DNA from: Piezodorus guildinii
Lineage: Eukaryota; Arthropoda; Insecta; Hemiptera; Pentatomidae
Assembly (NCBI GenBank): GCA_023052935.1
Contig: CM041297.1
Coordinates: forward strand, 3,710,280-3,774,279
Direction: 5' to 3'
Length of the DNA: 64,000 nt
Positions within the stretch are counted from its first letter, which is position 1; the number at the start of each line of letters is the position of its first letter. The translations under genes were made by a program, and so were the position numbers. The notes beneath the pieces are model-generated. The model was not told the DNA's origin. It saw only the letters and a program-made list of their open reading frames with translations, and ran no database searches. Below are positions 1-10,800 of the stretch, piece after piece.

Positions 1-752
1 ATGAAATGTCTGTTTTCAAGGTAAAGGATTTTTATTAAAAATACGATATGAAAAAAAATAATTTTATTCGAAGTATTTACCTTCTTTTTCGACACATTTT
101 TCCCAACGTGACACCACCTTTTTTATCCCCGAAATGAAAAACTCTGAGCTTTGAAGTGAAACAAAATCTGAAAACGCACTTTTCACTTGATCATCATTTT
201 CAAAAAGTTTTCCATTGACGAAGTTGTCTAAATTCCTGAACAGGTGGTAATCTGTTGGAGACAAGTCGGGAGAATATGGTGGGTGCGGAAGAACTTCGTA
301 GCCCAGTTCTTTCAATTTTCGCACGGTATGTTTTGAAACATGGGGTCTTGCTGCCGTTCAGTGAGATCATGAGGTACCCATGTATCGAGTTTTTTACTTT
401 CCCGATACACTTTAAATGTCTGGAAACGGTAGATGCACTTGCATTAAGTTGTGCTGAGAGTCCTTTAACTGTTTGGTAGGGGTTTCCTTCTACTATATGT
501 TTGAGGACATCGTTGGACAAATATTTCTAGCGGCCTCAGCTGCTGAATGGCCGAGTTTAAACTCGTACAAAAATATTACTCGAAAATCGCGTGTTTCCAT
601 GTTCATATTTGGAGGTATACTAAAAAGTGGGTAATTGATTGGGAAGCTAATGTTTATAATACAAAGGTAGAGGATTAGTAACTGTTTACTTTAAATATGT
701 AAACATTCAGAAGAAAACAACAGAGACGGACATTTCATGTGAAACAACCCAA
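1..752 (-). mobile_element. Mariner element A, internally deleted, clipped by window edge
   Basis: Minus-strand mariner. The upstream inverted repeat (ending AACAACCCAA) abuts a TA at 753-754; the other repeat is cut by the window start. The transposase remnant runs from an ATG at 606-604 (ETRDFRVIFLYEFKLGHSA) to about 64. It keeps the helix-turn-helix part and the last catalytic block (HPPYSPDLSPTDYHLF). About 125 bp is missing near 528 and most of the catalytic domain near 355, compared with the copies at 28.2-29.2 kb. It cannot encode an active enzyme. Confidence 0.85.
64..606 (-). pseudogene. Mariner transposase remnant (copy A)
   Basis: A mariner transposase would bind the terminal repeats and cut and paste the element at TA. 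The N-terminal piece (VKGLSAQLNASASTVSRHL, the helix-turn-helix) and the C-terminal piece (HPPYSPDLSPTDYHLFRNL, holding the final Asp of a D34D triad) lie in different reading frames. The central catalytic segment with the first two Asp residues is deleted. The same two pieces recur in the copies at 27.5, 28.2-29.2 and 57.7-58.5 kb. Confidence 0.85.
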
Positions 753-754
753 TA

Positions 755-1371
755 TAATTCATTATTGACATATATATTAAATATTGATGTTTTAGGACGC
801 GCTTATACTGTGGTTATTACTGCGGTTAGAATTGCAATTTTCAAACAGTAGACCGTATTATACACATCCGCAACGAATGATATTTTTTCGCCTAGTTAAG
901 GAGGTGAGGCGGTGAGATGATTGCAGGTGCCTCATCTGTTCACACTTCTCAGCGGGCCTCTTCAGGTCCATTCATCTCGTCCTGGACCGCTCCTGCAAAA
1001 AACACTTAAGTACCAGAAATCATTTCCGTTCTCCAATTGCCATCGGTACCACAGATGTCCTTGAGAGGAAATCCTGTATCGCAGAAAATTGCGAGACTGA
1101 GCAAATAAGGAGAAGAAAAAAAAAGTAGTAGAGTTAGCTAGCGGAAGAGGATGATAGGGGGCGGTGTGTCACCGGGGCAGGTAGTGTGTGGGTTCGAGTC
1201 TGTCATTAGTGCGGCCGGTGGGGTGCATTATAGGGAGTGCTTGTTGTCTTGTAAGGTGGTCTGTACTATCATAAGAGTCGGCGAGTGGAAGTATGATAGT
1301 GTGCGAAAAGTTGACGACAGTGACTTATTCGCACGGAATCGACGAATTTATAATACATATAAAAATAAAAA
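755..1371. other. Unassigned stretch
   Basis: No supported gene. A moderately GC-rich patch (about 1140-1330) contains a short open frame with no recognisable domain and a box-B-like string (GGGTTCGAGTC) without a convincing tRNA fold. Nothing else recognised. Confidence 0.4.
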
Positions 1372-3076
1372 TCTGGTGCGGGCAACACACGACTTTCACT
1401 TACCTCCATTTATAAAATCAATGAAAGGATTTTCTAATTCAGTTAGAGATTAAAATACGTGAAACTATTCGAGAAATAATTAAATCAAATTTCTATAGAA
1501 ACATGTGTTTTATTAAAAAATCTATTATATTATTATCTAAAATAATCAGTTAGTTTTATCGGCTTTTCATCACTCTCTATTGACTTTTAAAAGTTGTGCA
1601 TGAGATAATATTTTTTCTAAAATCTTTAGCTTGTATTTTACTTGTATATTACTGTTGCTATGTTCAAAATAAAAAAAATCCATTAAAAAAATATTTTTCA
1701 GTTTTCTCCTTTAGTTAGATATTGAATTCGTTCAATTATATATTTATGTGTTTTTCATCGGTGGTAACAAGATAATATATTTATTTTTACAAAATTAAAG
1801 GTACTTTACATAAAAAAATATTAAAATATCGGCATTTAAGCCCTGTCAGACCATTTTAATCAGAATAAAAACTACATGATATTAAATCCCATTAAATTCT
1901 ACATCAATATAGCGAGTTTAATCAAAATCGTCGGAACCGTTTTCGATAAAATCGAAAAAAGTTGCAAAATGCATGGTATAAAGTAGATCTTCTGGTAAGC
2001 TCATATTAATGAAAAGTCTCGGGCGCATATTTGTCTTAAATATGAAATATCGGTTTCTTAGGATTTACCGTTTCCGCACGGAAGTTACCACACACACAGA
2101 CTTGGTTATTTGGACTCAGGGGACCCTAAAACGTGTATTTCCGTTAGAAACTGGATTTCGAAAATTTTCACGATCGCAATACTTCCCCTTACTATATATA
2201 ATAAGTGAAAGTAAAAATCTGACAACACACGACTTTCAGTTATCTTTGTATTTATATTAAATTGAAAAATTTAAAAAAAAAAAAAAAAATTTGACACGAA
2301 AATAAATAGTTTAAGAATTATTTACATTGGACTTTAAAAGAAACATGTGTTTTATTAAATAATCTATTACATTATTATCTACGACAATCAGTTTGTTTTA
2401 TCGGCTTTTCATCACTCTCCGTTACCTTTTACAATAGTATGTGTAAGATTATATATTTTTTTAAATCTCTAGCATTCCAACGGTAAATATACATAATATA
2501 CATGTATATATACATGTATAATATACATGTATATTACTGTTTTTAAATTCAAAAACAAAAAATCTGGTGCGGGCAACACACGACTTTCACTTACCTAAAT
2601 TTTTAAAATCAATGAAAGAATTTTCAAAAACAGTTAGAGATGAAAATACGTGAAACTATTAAGGAATTAATTAAATTGAATTTATATTGAAACATGTGTT
2701 TTATTTAAAAATCTATTATATTATTATCTAAAATAATCACTTAGTTTTATGTTCATTTCATCACTCTCTATTAACTTTTAAAAGCTTGTGTATGAGATAA
2801 TATTTTATCTAAAACCTTTAGCTTTCCAACGGTATATCATACATGTATATTACTGCTCTTATGTTCAAAAACGAAAAATTGTATTAAAAAAATATTTTTT
2901 CTGTTTTCTCCTTTAGTTGGGTATAGAATTTATTCAATTTATATATTTAAGGTTATTCGACTTGGTTATTTTGACCTATGGGACCCTAAAATGTGTATTT
3001 CCGTTGAAAACTAGAATTCGAAAATTTTCACGATCGCAATTCTTCTCCTTACTATATATAGTAAGTGAAAGTAAAA
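1372..3076 (+). repeat. Repeat X, three copies head to tail
   Basis: Three plus-orientation copies lie in tandem: 1372-2214 (nearly complete), about 2217-2560 (3'-deleted) and 2562-3076 (internally deleted). Each starts near TCTGGTGCGGGCAACACACG with the inner motif ACTTTCACTTACC, and complete ones end in TATAGTAAGTGAAAGTA. The two end motifs are inverted complements, so the junctions form a 12-bp stem. No ORF is conserved among copies. It is the commonest repeat in the window. It behaves like a non-autonomous or satellite-like element of unknown class. Confidence 0.8.
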
Positions 3077-4065
3077 TTGCATTAAATATTTCATAGCTCA
3101 TGTTTTAAATTTTGCTTTTTATTCTAAGGTAAAGTCACCAATCTCGTTAAAAGGATTCTTAACAAATGGCATTTATTGTAGCCAGGATACTGTTCAAAAT
3201 GGAAGAGAACCACCATTTTTGACTCAATTCTCCTTTTAAAAGGATAAGAATCGAAATAAATCACTGGTAACTAGGATTACCACACTAAAAAGGAAACTTT
3301 TTAATATAGAAACTCTCTTCCCGATGCAAGAATCGGTCCGATATAACATAAGTCTAACTGTCTATATTAGGGAGGGAGAAGTGGTTTACGCACGACTAAT
3401 TTTACTATTTCAATGGATATGCTAGATTTTCATATTTTAAGATTGTTTTGAAAGCTGGGAGGAGCCTACTAGTTTATTATAAAGTATTTGAATTGGCACA
3501 TTTCAATTACTTTTTGATTAGCCACGACAGTTGCGGGCTTGATGTAGGGCCCAGATGCACAGCCCATCGCCACACCGACGGCCGCCGGTCCCGACAATTT
3601 GTAGATGAGAGGGCAGATGGTGCGCGGGTGTAGTGAGGCGTGGCGCACCGAATTATCTCGTCCCATCGCCTCCCGCCGGGTCCCCCGGGTGCCGTCCTGC
3701 TAACAGGTAATACCTCCGGGCCGGATTTAACGTCCTCTCCCAGAGATCTATTGTTTAATCCTCTATAATGTCCTGGATCGTCCTGCTTCATGCATCCTTA
3801 AGCAGCAGTCTTTTCGGGGTATTCCGAGGAAATGAATCCGAATGCGCGAAATAGACTTTTCGCCTCGTTACTTAGTAAAGAAGAGCAATGTTGGACATTA
3901 TGCAAAAGTACAATAGGTCGCTTTGTAATTCGTTTTTCATCATAGCAGAGAAGATTTTCAGAAAGAAAATGGTCCGTCGTGCAGGTCAGATAATAATATA
4001 GGGAGTAATTATTCATCTTAGAATATGTTACTTTCATTTACCTGTACATGAAATATCGCCAATAT
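3077..4065. other. Unassigned stretch with a GC-rich patch
   Basis: AT-rich sequence with one GC-rich island at about 3530-3790. The frames there (minus 3791-3507, for example) have no recognisable domain. A fragment near 4026-4042 (TTACTTTCATTTACC) resembles a terminus of repeat X. No gene supported. Confidence 0.4.
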
Positions 4066-4711
4066 TTATTGACAACATAAAAATGCCACAGACAGACACA
4101 ATAAAATATCTCGACTTGACATTCGACAGATGAATGACATGGGGCCCACACATAAAGAACAAACAGAAAACGCTAAACAAAAGTCTAAAACTTTTATACT
4201 CACTACTCTCAAGACGTTCAAAATTAAAACTTAAAAATAAACTAAACACTTACACTTACCTACTGAAGCCCATTGGACTTACGCCTCACAGATATATGGG
4301 ACTTCCAAAAAGACACACATACGCAAAATTCAAAATTATCAGAACTATTACAAAATCACCATGTTACGTTAGCAACACTACTTTACATACAGACCTTCAC
4401 ATGCCAACAGTCAAGGAACAGATTCGGACCCTCTACAAACGTTTCCACAATAACTTACACGGACATACTAACAATCTAATACGAAGCATGGCCACTAGTA
4501 ACATGCCGGACAATACTCGCAGAAGACTGAAAAGAAGCTGGATGAGGGACCTTCTAAGCTAAATCCGTAATAGGAAGCACGCCAGGAAGAGGTATCTTCT
4601 CTCTATCATGCCTACCACGCCAAATATCATTCCTTCATCATCAAATTCGCTGATTGTCAATAATTTATTGACAGGTGTGAATGAAAAGAATTGAAGATAA
4701 AAAAAAAAAAA
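4066..4711 (+). pseudogene. Jockey-like LINE (family J), 3' fragment
   Basis: This encodes the C-terminal tail of a non-LTR reverse transcriptase. It reads TIKYLDLTFDR, then an in-frame TGA at about 4129, then MTWGPHIKNK through VSNTTLHTDLHMP to RRRLKRSWMRDLLS at 4562. The same block order (YLGLLLDKRLTWN, then YVSNYTLHHDLNVP, then RRLKRQWPRD) is seen in the larger Jockey-type element at 45.4-46.2 kb. A short 3' UTR ends in an A-run at about 4699-4711. It is 5'-truncated, so it has no RT catalytic core. Repeat X resumes directly after it. Confidence 0.82.
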
Positions 4712-5020
4712 TAGTATGGGAAAGTATTGCGATCGTGAAAATGTTGGAATTCCAGTTTTCAAAGGAAATACTAAAATATGTAGGGTTCCCTGAGTTCAAA
4801 ATACCAAGTCTCGAAAAAAGGTCTGTGTGTTAGGTCTAGCGCAAAAACGATAAGTCGTACGAAACTGAAATTTCATATTTAAGACAACTATACGCCCGAG
4901 ATGTTGCTGCAACTTTTTCAACTTATTGACCCTAAAATGTGTATATCCGTTGAAAACTGGAATTCCAAACTTTTTACGTTCGCAATACTTTCCCTTCCTG
5001 TATATAGTAAGTGAAAGTAA
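4712..5020. repeat. Repeat X, inverted half-copies
   Basis: 4712-4922 reads as the minus-oriented end of repeat X (GGGAAAGTATTGCGATCGTG onward). 4925-5020 reads as the same end in plus orientation, finishing TATAGTAAGTGAAAGTA. Together they make an inverted pair of the same terminal region. Confidence 0.7.
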
Positions 5021-5035
5021 AAGAGGTTATTTACA

Positions 5036-5340
5036 ATTCTATTGAGCCTGGATATTTATTTGATTGGATTTAATGGGGAATTTGAAGATAGAAAGAGAGT
5101 TGGAGTGACGGATGGAAGAATGGATAGAATTCCATAGGATTGAGGATCGAATGAGAAAGGATCTGTCGAAATGTGCATTTAAATCCGAAGGCCTGGAGCG
5201 TGTACAACGGGGATGGACAGATGATTTGAAATGTAGGAGGTCAAAAATGTATGATGGATTGTATAACTTGGTAAAGGAATAACGCAAGGAAATACTTGCG
5301 ATAATTGGAAGGGTAAAGCCACTTCAACTCGCTATAAAAT
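5036..5340 (-). pseudogene. CR1/L2-like LINE C-terminus (family C), fragment
   Basis: The minus-strand open frame 5287-5039 contains PSYIFDLLHFKSSVHPRCTR and FDRSFLIRSSILWNSI. It is homologous to the LINE at 31.4-32.65 kb (PSYIFNVLQFKSSVYSRCTR, FDRSFLIRFSILWNSI). Homology continues upstream in sequence to about 5340 in another frame. The ending 'LWNSIP..IR.SNS...FK' is typical of CR1/L2-group reverse transcriptases. It lacks any catalytic part. Confidence 0.78.
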
Positions 5341-5344
5341 GCTA

Positions 5345-5527
5345 CAATGGGAATCCTGACTTTAGCCTATCGAGGTTGAATTAGGATTTTGCGGATTTTG
5401 GATTTTTTTTTTATCCAAAGTTCCTGACATCTCAAAGGCTCGAGACCACCACTTAACGTAGCCTCCGAAGGACGCCATAACAAGCGAGTTTTTGCATAAT
5501 ATGCTATCCACTATACTACAGGTGACC
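5345..5527 (-). repeat. SINE-1 fragment
   Basis: Partial minus-oriented copy of the tRNA-derived SINE-1 family. It retains the body (GACATCTCAAAGGCTCGAGA...) and ends in the tRNA-like head read in reverse (CACTATACTACAGGTGACCC). Confidence 0.65.
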
Positions 5528-5607
5528 CTATACGAGTATATGAGCCCTTTATTTTAAAAGTGACCTAAATCCATTTATACTTAAAATATGATATTTATTA
5601 TTAATAT

Positions 5608-5870
5608 TTTCTTCTTTTAATGATAAAATTGGACTGTATTAAAATTTAAATACATTTTTTTATTTACGATATACAGGTTTTTTTTTTCATACATTACAAT
5701 AAATGAATGAGCTTTATGCCTATAATGTGTTATGATAAAGTATCATGAAAGAACTGCCCATTTATAACGCTTCAAGGTCTCATGTCCAACTTCTTTTCAA
5801 TCGTATCAGAACATTACCGGGAATATGTAGTAAATACTACGGTTAGGTGGATTTGTGTGATAGATTTTGG
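5608..5870 (-). repeat. LINE family J 3' end
   Basis: About 260 bp repeated at 7173-7440 and related to the 3' ends at 12.0 and 43.8 kb. On the minus strand it carries the degraded tail of ORF2 (RLKRSW.DL) followed by the 3' UTR. Confidence 0.6.
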
Positions 5871-5904
5871 ATTTAATGAGTTATTAAGCCGAAGATTCCA
5901 CTTA

Positions 5905-6030
5905 GGAAGGACACCATAAAGAAGGATTTTTTATTCTCTTTGAAAATTCCTAGGGCTAGCGCCCTGGTTTGATCTCGTGAATTTTGGTATAAAATGCTAA
6001 CCACTACACGACAGGTGGTCCTAGATCTCA
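5905..6030 (-). repeat. SINE-1 fragment, diverged
   Basis: Minus-oriented remnant: the CCTAGGGCTAGCGCCCTGG region, then TGCTAACCACTACACGACAG, matches the tRNA-like head of SINE-1 in reverse. Confidence 0.5.
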
Positions 6031-6336
6031 GAGTATACGAGCCGTTAATTTTCAAAGTGACCTAAGTCCATTTATACTTAAATTATGACATTTGTTATTG
6101 ATATTTTCCGAAAACAATATCAATAATAAATGTTATTCTTGAGTTCAATTTTACATTTGTATGCATATGAAGACGTTAAATTTATAAAACTTCTGAATAA
6201 TATCTCGGTATAAAATCTGAAGATATTTTTGAGGAGTCAGGAAAGTGTGAAATGAACAGTTAGATTTCCAACCTTCCGTAAAACTCTCTCTTCTAATCTT
6301 AATTGGGCAATTAACTGTAACAGCTTCCTTAAAGTA

Positions 6337-7165
6337 TTGGGTTGTTTTACATGAAATGTCCGTTTTTATAGTTTCTGAAATACATAAAGGATTTTGCAGG
6401 TCTCTGTTGTTTTCTTCTGAATGTTTACATATTTAAAGTAAACAGTTAATAATCATATATCTTTGTATTATAAACATTAGCTTCCCAATCAATTACGCAC
6501 TTTTTAGTATATCTCCAAATATGAACATGGAAACACGCGATTTTCGAGTAATATTTTTGTACGAGTTTAAACTCAGCCATTCAGCAGCTGAGGCCTGACA
6601 AAAGATGTGTAGAAAAAGAGGGTAAATACTTGTAATAAAATTATCTTGTTTTCATATCGTATTTTTAATAAAAATCCTTTACCTTGTGTTGGGGAGAGGG
6701 GCGACAACACACTCGCTCGCAGCCTCAACCCGAACGTTAATTTTGAGTCGCCGAATTTCTCATACTTGATTAGGTTTCGTTATGGGTTTATTAAGATTAC
6801 TAACTTTGTAAAACATATATATATTGAGGAAAACAAAATTCAAAAGAACAAATAAAATTAACTTATAAACATGAGTGTACTGTACTTAAAGTCACAAGGA
6901 CGATCGCGGGCGACGATGGCGAGCGACGAAGGGTAGTAGCGACTGCGAAGCGACCTTTCTCTCTTGGCACCCAGAGCACTCTCCCTCCCGAGCGGTCACT
7001 ATCACTTAATCCCTTTTAGGTAAATAGTGCCTCCCTCTTGCGTCTGAACTTAATATTTACTAAATATATACAAACATACATACATATACATATATATATA
7101 AACTAAATCAGTATTTCTCAATTCTTAACACCTTGAAAACGGACATTTCATGTGACACAACCCAA
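6337..7165 (+). mobile_element. Mariner element B, deleted, interrupted by a solo LTR
   Basis: Plus-oriented mariner of the same family as A. Inverted repeats (TTGGGTTGTTTTACATGAAA and its complement ending CACAACCCAA) lie inside TA at 6335-6336 and 7166-7167. Only the first codons of the transposase (METRDFRVIFLYEFKLSHSA from about 6522) and the last few (about 6605) remain, joined by a very large deletion. A 444-bp LTR-like insertion sits near its 3' end. Confidence 0.85.
6687..7130. mobile_element. Solo LTR inside mariner B
   Basis: The insertion starts TGTTGGGGAG and ends TTCTTAACA (TG...CA with TGTT/AACA). It is flanked by the 5-bp direct repeat CCTTG (6682-6686 and 7131-7135), exactly as expected for an LTR left by recombination of a retrotransposon. 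The uninterrupted target is visible in the other mariner copies. It contains a GC-rich core (6895-7005), AATAAA near 6852 and TATA-like tracts. No coding sequence. Confidence 0.82.
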
Positions 7166-7172
7166 TATTACT

Positions 7173-7440
7173 AACTCCTTTTAATGATAAAATTGGACTG
7201 TATTAAACTTTAAAGCCTTTTTTATTTATTTTTTTAGGAAATACACATTTTTTTTCATACATTAAAATAAATGAATGAGCTCTATCATTATAATACATAA
7301 TAAAGTATGATGAAGGAACTGCCAATTAATAACACTTTAAGGTCTCAAGGCCATATTCCTTTCATTCGCATCAGAGGATTATCGAGAATATGTAGTAATG
7401 ATATACTACGGACAGGTGGGTTTGTGTGGCAGAGTTTGCA
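7173..7440 (-). repeat. LINE family J 3' end (second copy)
   Basis: Direct repeat of 5608-5870 at roughly 85% by eye. On the minus strand it is the degraded end of ORF2 plus 3' UTR. Confidence 0.6.
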
Positions 7441-7524
7441 GTCAAAGGAGGTATTAATTCGAAGATTCTACTTAGACTCCATGTTTTTTTTCCGCAACTT
7501 TAGAACACCCACCTTATGGAGTCT

Positions 7525-7645
7525 GAATGAGCCCGAGAAGAATCTCCAACTTTCGCTGAAATAACTGAATAAACAATTATTCGGCCACTGCCGGGGTTCG
7601 AACCTAGGATCCAGAGGACAGTAGTGGTTGACTCTGCTTTTACGA
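7525..7645 (-). repeat. SINE-2 fragment
   Basis: Minus-oriented head of SINE-2. The box-B complement GGGGTTCGAACC is visible at about 7590, and CTGAAATAACTGAATAA matches the copy at 26.8 kb. Truncated. Confidence 0.65.
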
Positions 7646-7649
7646 TAAA

Positions 7650-7892
7650 AGAAAACATCAACATTTAATTATTATTGGTAATAACTTTTTTGGCTTAATT
7701 GTATAAATTATACTTGTAGTGTGTGAATTGATACTCTTAAACTTAACACATCCACTGACATCACCAAATAGCCACCAATAAATTGCTAACACAACAATTT
7801 GTTGTTGTGTAATTGCTATTTAAATTTTGAAACAACGTACATAATATATTGGAGAAATGACGTTTTTACTTTCCCTTACTATATATGAAATA
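7650..7892. other. Unassigned AT-rich stretch
   Basis: No gene or clear repeat apart from a scrap of repeat X end (CTTTCCCTTACTATATAT) at about 7869-7886, next to the Tc1 insertion. Confidence 0.4.
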
Positions 7893-9469
7893 AACTGCTG
7901 TGCAAAAATATTGCATCACTTCGATATTTCTTAATATCTCATAAAACATTAATTCAATGCTTTCTTTTCTGGCGATTTTATTTAATAAGACTGTTGTGAA
8001 GTATGTATAAAACAAATTTATAGCATTGAAAATTATCTGGGAAGGGATAAATAAAAACAAACAAACAAATAAATGAAAATGTCTCTATATTGACATAAGA
8101 AACATTAAGAAAAAAATGTAAAAACATTAAAATGTGGTTAAAAATCTTCTAACAATATCTTGTCAGCCCTACCCTAGCACGGATAATCTCTCAGGTATCG
8201 AAGAAATAACGTTTACGATGACGGCATGGTCAATATTCTCTCATTCCTCCCTGAGAACTGTCTCCACCTCATCCAGGGTTGTCGGGAGGTTTTGAGACCT
8301 CTGAGCCGCCTCTCTATCACATCCTAAATGTGCTTAATGGGATTGAGATCATGGCTTCTTGTTGGGATCTCCAAAAGTGTGATTCCAACTTCTTGTAGGT
8401 ATTGTCGGACAACATTCACCGAATGGGGTCTTGCATTGTCTTGTAAAAAAAGAAAGTTATCACCCACATATGGAGCAAAAGGGATCACGTGATCATCAAT
8501 CACCTCTGTCAAGTACCTGTGAGCAGTCAAAGCCCCTCCAGTTATCCTGTGGAGCTCCGTTCGTGCCTCAATGCTGATGCCGCCCCAAACCATTATTGAG
8601 CCCCCACCAAAACTTAATATGTAGGACATGTTGCAAGCTGCGTACCTCTCTCCTCTCCTTCTCCACACTCTTTCCCTTCCATCAGGTGAGTGCAAAGCGA
8701 ATCTGGACTCATCACTAAACAGAACTCCCCTCCAATCATCTTCTGTCCATTCGGCGTGCTGTCGAGCGAATGCCAGTCGGGAAACTCTGTGTGCTCTAGT
8801 AAGAAGAGGCCCAGTTTCAGATCTTCTACACGATAAGTTGTTCTCCCTAAGAGGCCTTCTGACTGTAGAACTCGAAATTTTAACATTCCTGGATTGGCTG
8901 GTGAGTCCTCGTAGCTGATTTCCCGTGAAAGTACGATTTCTCAAGGCAGATAGCCGAATAAATCTGTCTTCTTGAGCAGTAGTTATCCTTGGCCTGCCTT
9001 GCCCGGGTCTTCTACCGTAGCTTCTGATCTCCGTGTGCCTACAAAGAACTCTTGAGACTGTGGATTGTTTTACTCTAAGTCACTGAGCAATTTCATGCTG
9101 GCTCATTCCAGTTTCAGAAAACGTCACTATTCTGACACAGTCTGTTCCAGTTGAGTGCTCAAGTGAGTCTCGCGGTTCATAATTTGCAGAAAAAAGACTC
9201 TTTGAACAAATCCCAAGAAAAAAATTGAAGAAAAAACTTGAAAAGCAATCGTGAATAGGACAAAGGAAAGTTGCATACTGGCTGATTTAGGAGTAATTAT
9301 CTTGTTTTGGCTTACAGAGTAGGGTAAAGCCTTAATTCTCTACTTGTGATCTTTGGCATAGACAGTATTATCTTAAAGTATCAAGAGATCAAGTTTAGGA
9401 AAATGTGAATAAGGAATACAATTTTTTAAATTTAATTTTATCCTGATGCAATATTTTTGCACAGCAGTT
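7893..9469 (-). mobile_element. Tc1-like DNA transposon, full length but dead
   Basis: A 1.58-kb element with ~26-bp inverted repeats (AACTGCTGTGCAAAAATATT...) and TA at both ends (7891-7892, 9470-9471), the classic Tc1 target duplication. The transposase is on the minus strand and carries several lesions. It is inserted at the end of a minus-oriented repeat X. Confidence 0.9.
8205..9180 (-). pseudogene. Tc1-like transposase, disabled
   Basis: Starts at ATG 9180-9178 (MNRETHLSTQLEQTVSE), then hits an early stop/frameshift. The helix-turn-helix region follows (MSQHEIAQ, stop, LRVKQSTVSRVL; GRRPGQGRPR). The open part 8944-8324 holds the DDE domain: LFSDESRF (first Asp), FLQDNARPH (second Asp), then HDLNPIKHI where the family normally has PDLNPIEH. 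The last catalytic Glu is therefore Lys. A stop replaces the Trp expected just after it, and a later frameshift follows. Length and order otherwise match a ~340-residue Tc1 transposase. Confidence 0.88.
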
Positions 9470-9685
9470 TATATAGTAAGGGAAAGTATTGCGATCGTGA
9501 AAATTTTATATTTTCCAGTTTTCGACTGAAATACACGTTTAGGGTCTTCTTAGTCCAAATGACCAAGGCCCGAAAAAAGGTCTGTGTTTGTGGCAAGTTT
9601 AGCGCAAAAACGAAAAGTCGTACGAAACTGAAATTTCATATTTAAGACACTATATGATGGAAATCGGAGGTGTGGGATACTGACA

Positions 9686-10597
9686 GTGGTTGAGGTTGAG
9701 GCTGGTTGGCAGACCGACTTCACAGTTCTGACAGTGGTTGAGGTTGAGGCTGGTTGGCAGACCGACTTCACAGTTCTGACAGTGGTTGGGGTTGAGGCTG
9801 GTTGGCAGACCGACTTCACAGTTCTGACAGTGGTTGAGGTTGAGGCTGGTTGGCAGACCGACTTCACAGTTCTGACAGTGGTTGGGGTTGAGGCTGGTTG
9901 GCAGACCGACTTCACAGTTCTGACAGTGGTTGGGGTTGAGGCTGGTTGGCAGACCGACTTCACAGTTCTGACAGTGGTTGAGGTTGAGGCTGGTTGGCAG
10001 ACCGACTTCACAGTTCTGACAGTGGTTGAGGTTGAGGCTGGTTGGCAGACCGACTTCACAGTTCTGACAGTGGTTGAGGTTGAGGCTGGTTGGCAGACCG
10101 ACTTCACAGTTCTGACAGTGGTTGAGGTTGAGGCTGGTTGGCAGACCGACTTCACAGTTCTGACAGTGGTTGAGGTTGAGGCTGGTTGGCAGACCGACTT
10201 CACAGTTCTGACAGTGGTTGGGGTTGAGGCTGGTTGGCAGACCGACTTCACAGTTCTGACAGTGGTTGAGGTTGAGGCTGGTTGGCAGACCGACTTCACA
10301 GTTCTGACAGTGGTTGAGGTTGAGGCTGGTTGGCAGACCGACTTCACAGTTCTGACAGTGGTTGAGGTTGAGGCTGGTTGGCAGACCGACTTCACAGTTC
10401 TGACAGTGGTTGGGGTTGAGGCTGGTTGGCAGACCGACTTCACAGTTCTGACAGTGGTTGAGGTTGAGGCTGGTTGGCAGACCGACTTCACAGTTCTGAC
10501 AGTGGTTGAGGTTGAGGCTGGTTGGCAGACCGACTTCACAGTTCTGACAGTGGTTGAGGTTGAGGCTGGTTGGCAGACCGACTTCACAGTTCTGACA
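9686..10597 (+). repeat. 48-bp minisatellite, 19 units
   Basis: Nineteen head-to-tail 48-bp units (GTGGTTGAGGTTGAGGCTGG...CAGTTCTGACA). They are identical except for one A/G position per unit. Because 48 is divisible by 3 and units lack stops, both strands stay open (plus frame VVEVEAGWQTDFTVLT; minus frame QPASTSTTVRTVKSVC). Neither has a start context, signal peptide or domain. I treat it as a recently amplified minisatellite, not a gene. Confidence 0.93.
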
Positions 10598-10800
10598 GCT
10601 CTTCCTCCGCTGCTTTTTGCCATGCCAAAGGGATTCGCTTCTATAATAGATTATTCGGGGATGTGTACCATGAGGTTAGTGATGTCCGGAATAGAACCTT
10701 CGGGTTTGCTAAGGCTGTTATTATTAATACCTTCATAGGTAGAAATAATCGGATGTCAGTCTAAAATTATTTTAATTTCAGTACAAACTTCTGAGCCATC
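10598..10800. other. Unassigned flank of the minisatellite
   Basis: Non-X sequence between the minisatellite and the resumption of repeat X. A short open frame continues here from the minisatellite but shows no domain. Confidence 0.35.

Noticed and set aside
1372..3076. Repeat X as a Helitron
   Set aside because: Starts near TC but lacks a CTRR end with A|T insertion. A true Helitron is present at 29444-30422 and looks different.
3507..3791. 94-codon GC-rich minus ORF
   Set aside because: Low-complexity Pro/Gly/Arg content, no domain, overlapping frames equally open. GC-richness alone explains it.
9686..10597. CRISPR array
   Set aside because: Direct repeats without unique spacers, in a eukaryotic genome. 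It is a minisatellite.
9550..10738. Two ~350-codon open frames on opposite strands
   Set aside because: Both are read through the 48-bp minisatellite, whose length is divisible by 3 and which lacks stops. No signal peptide, domain or start context.
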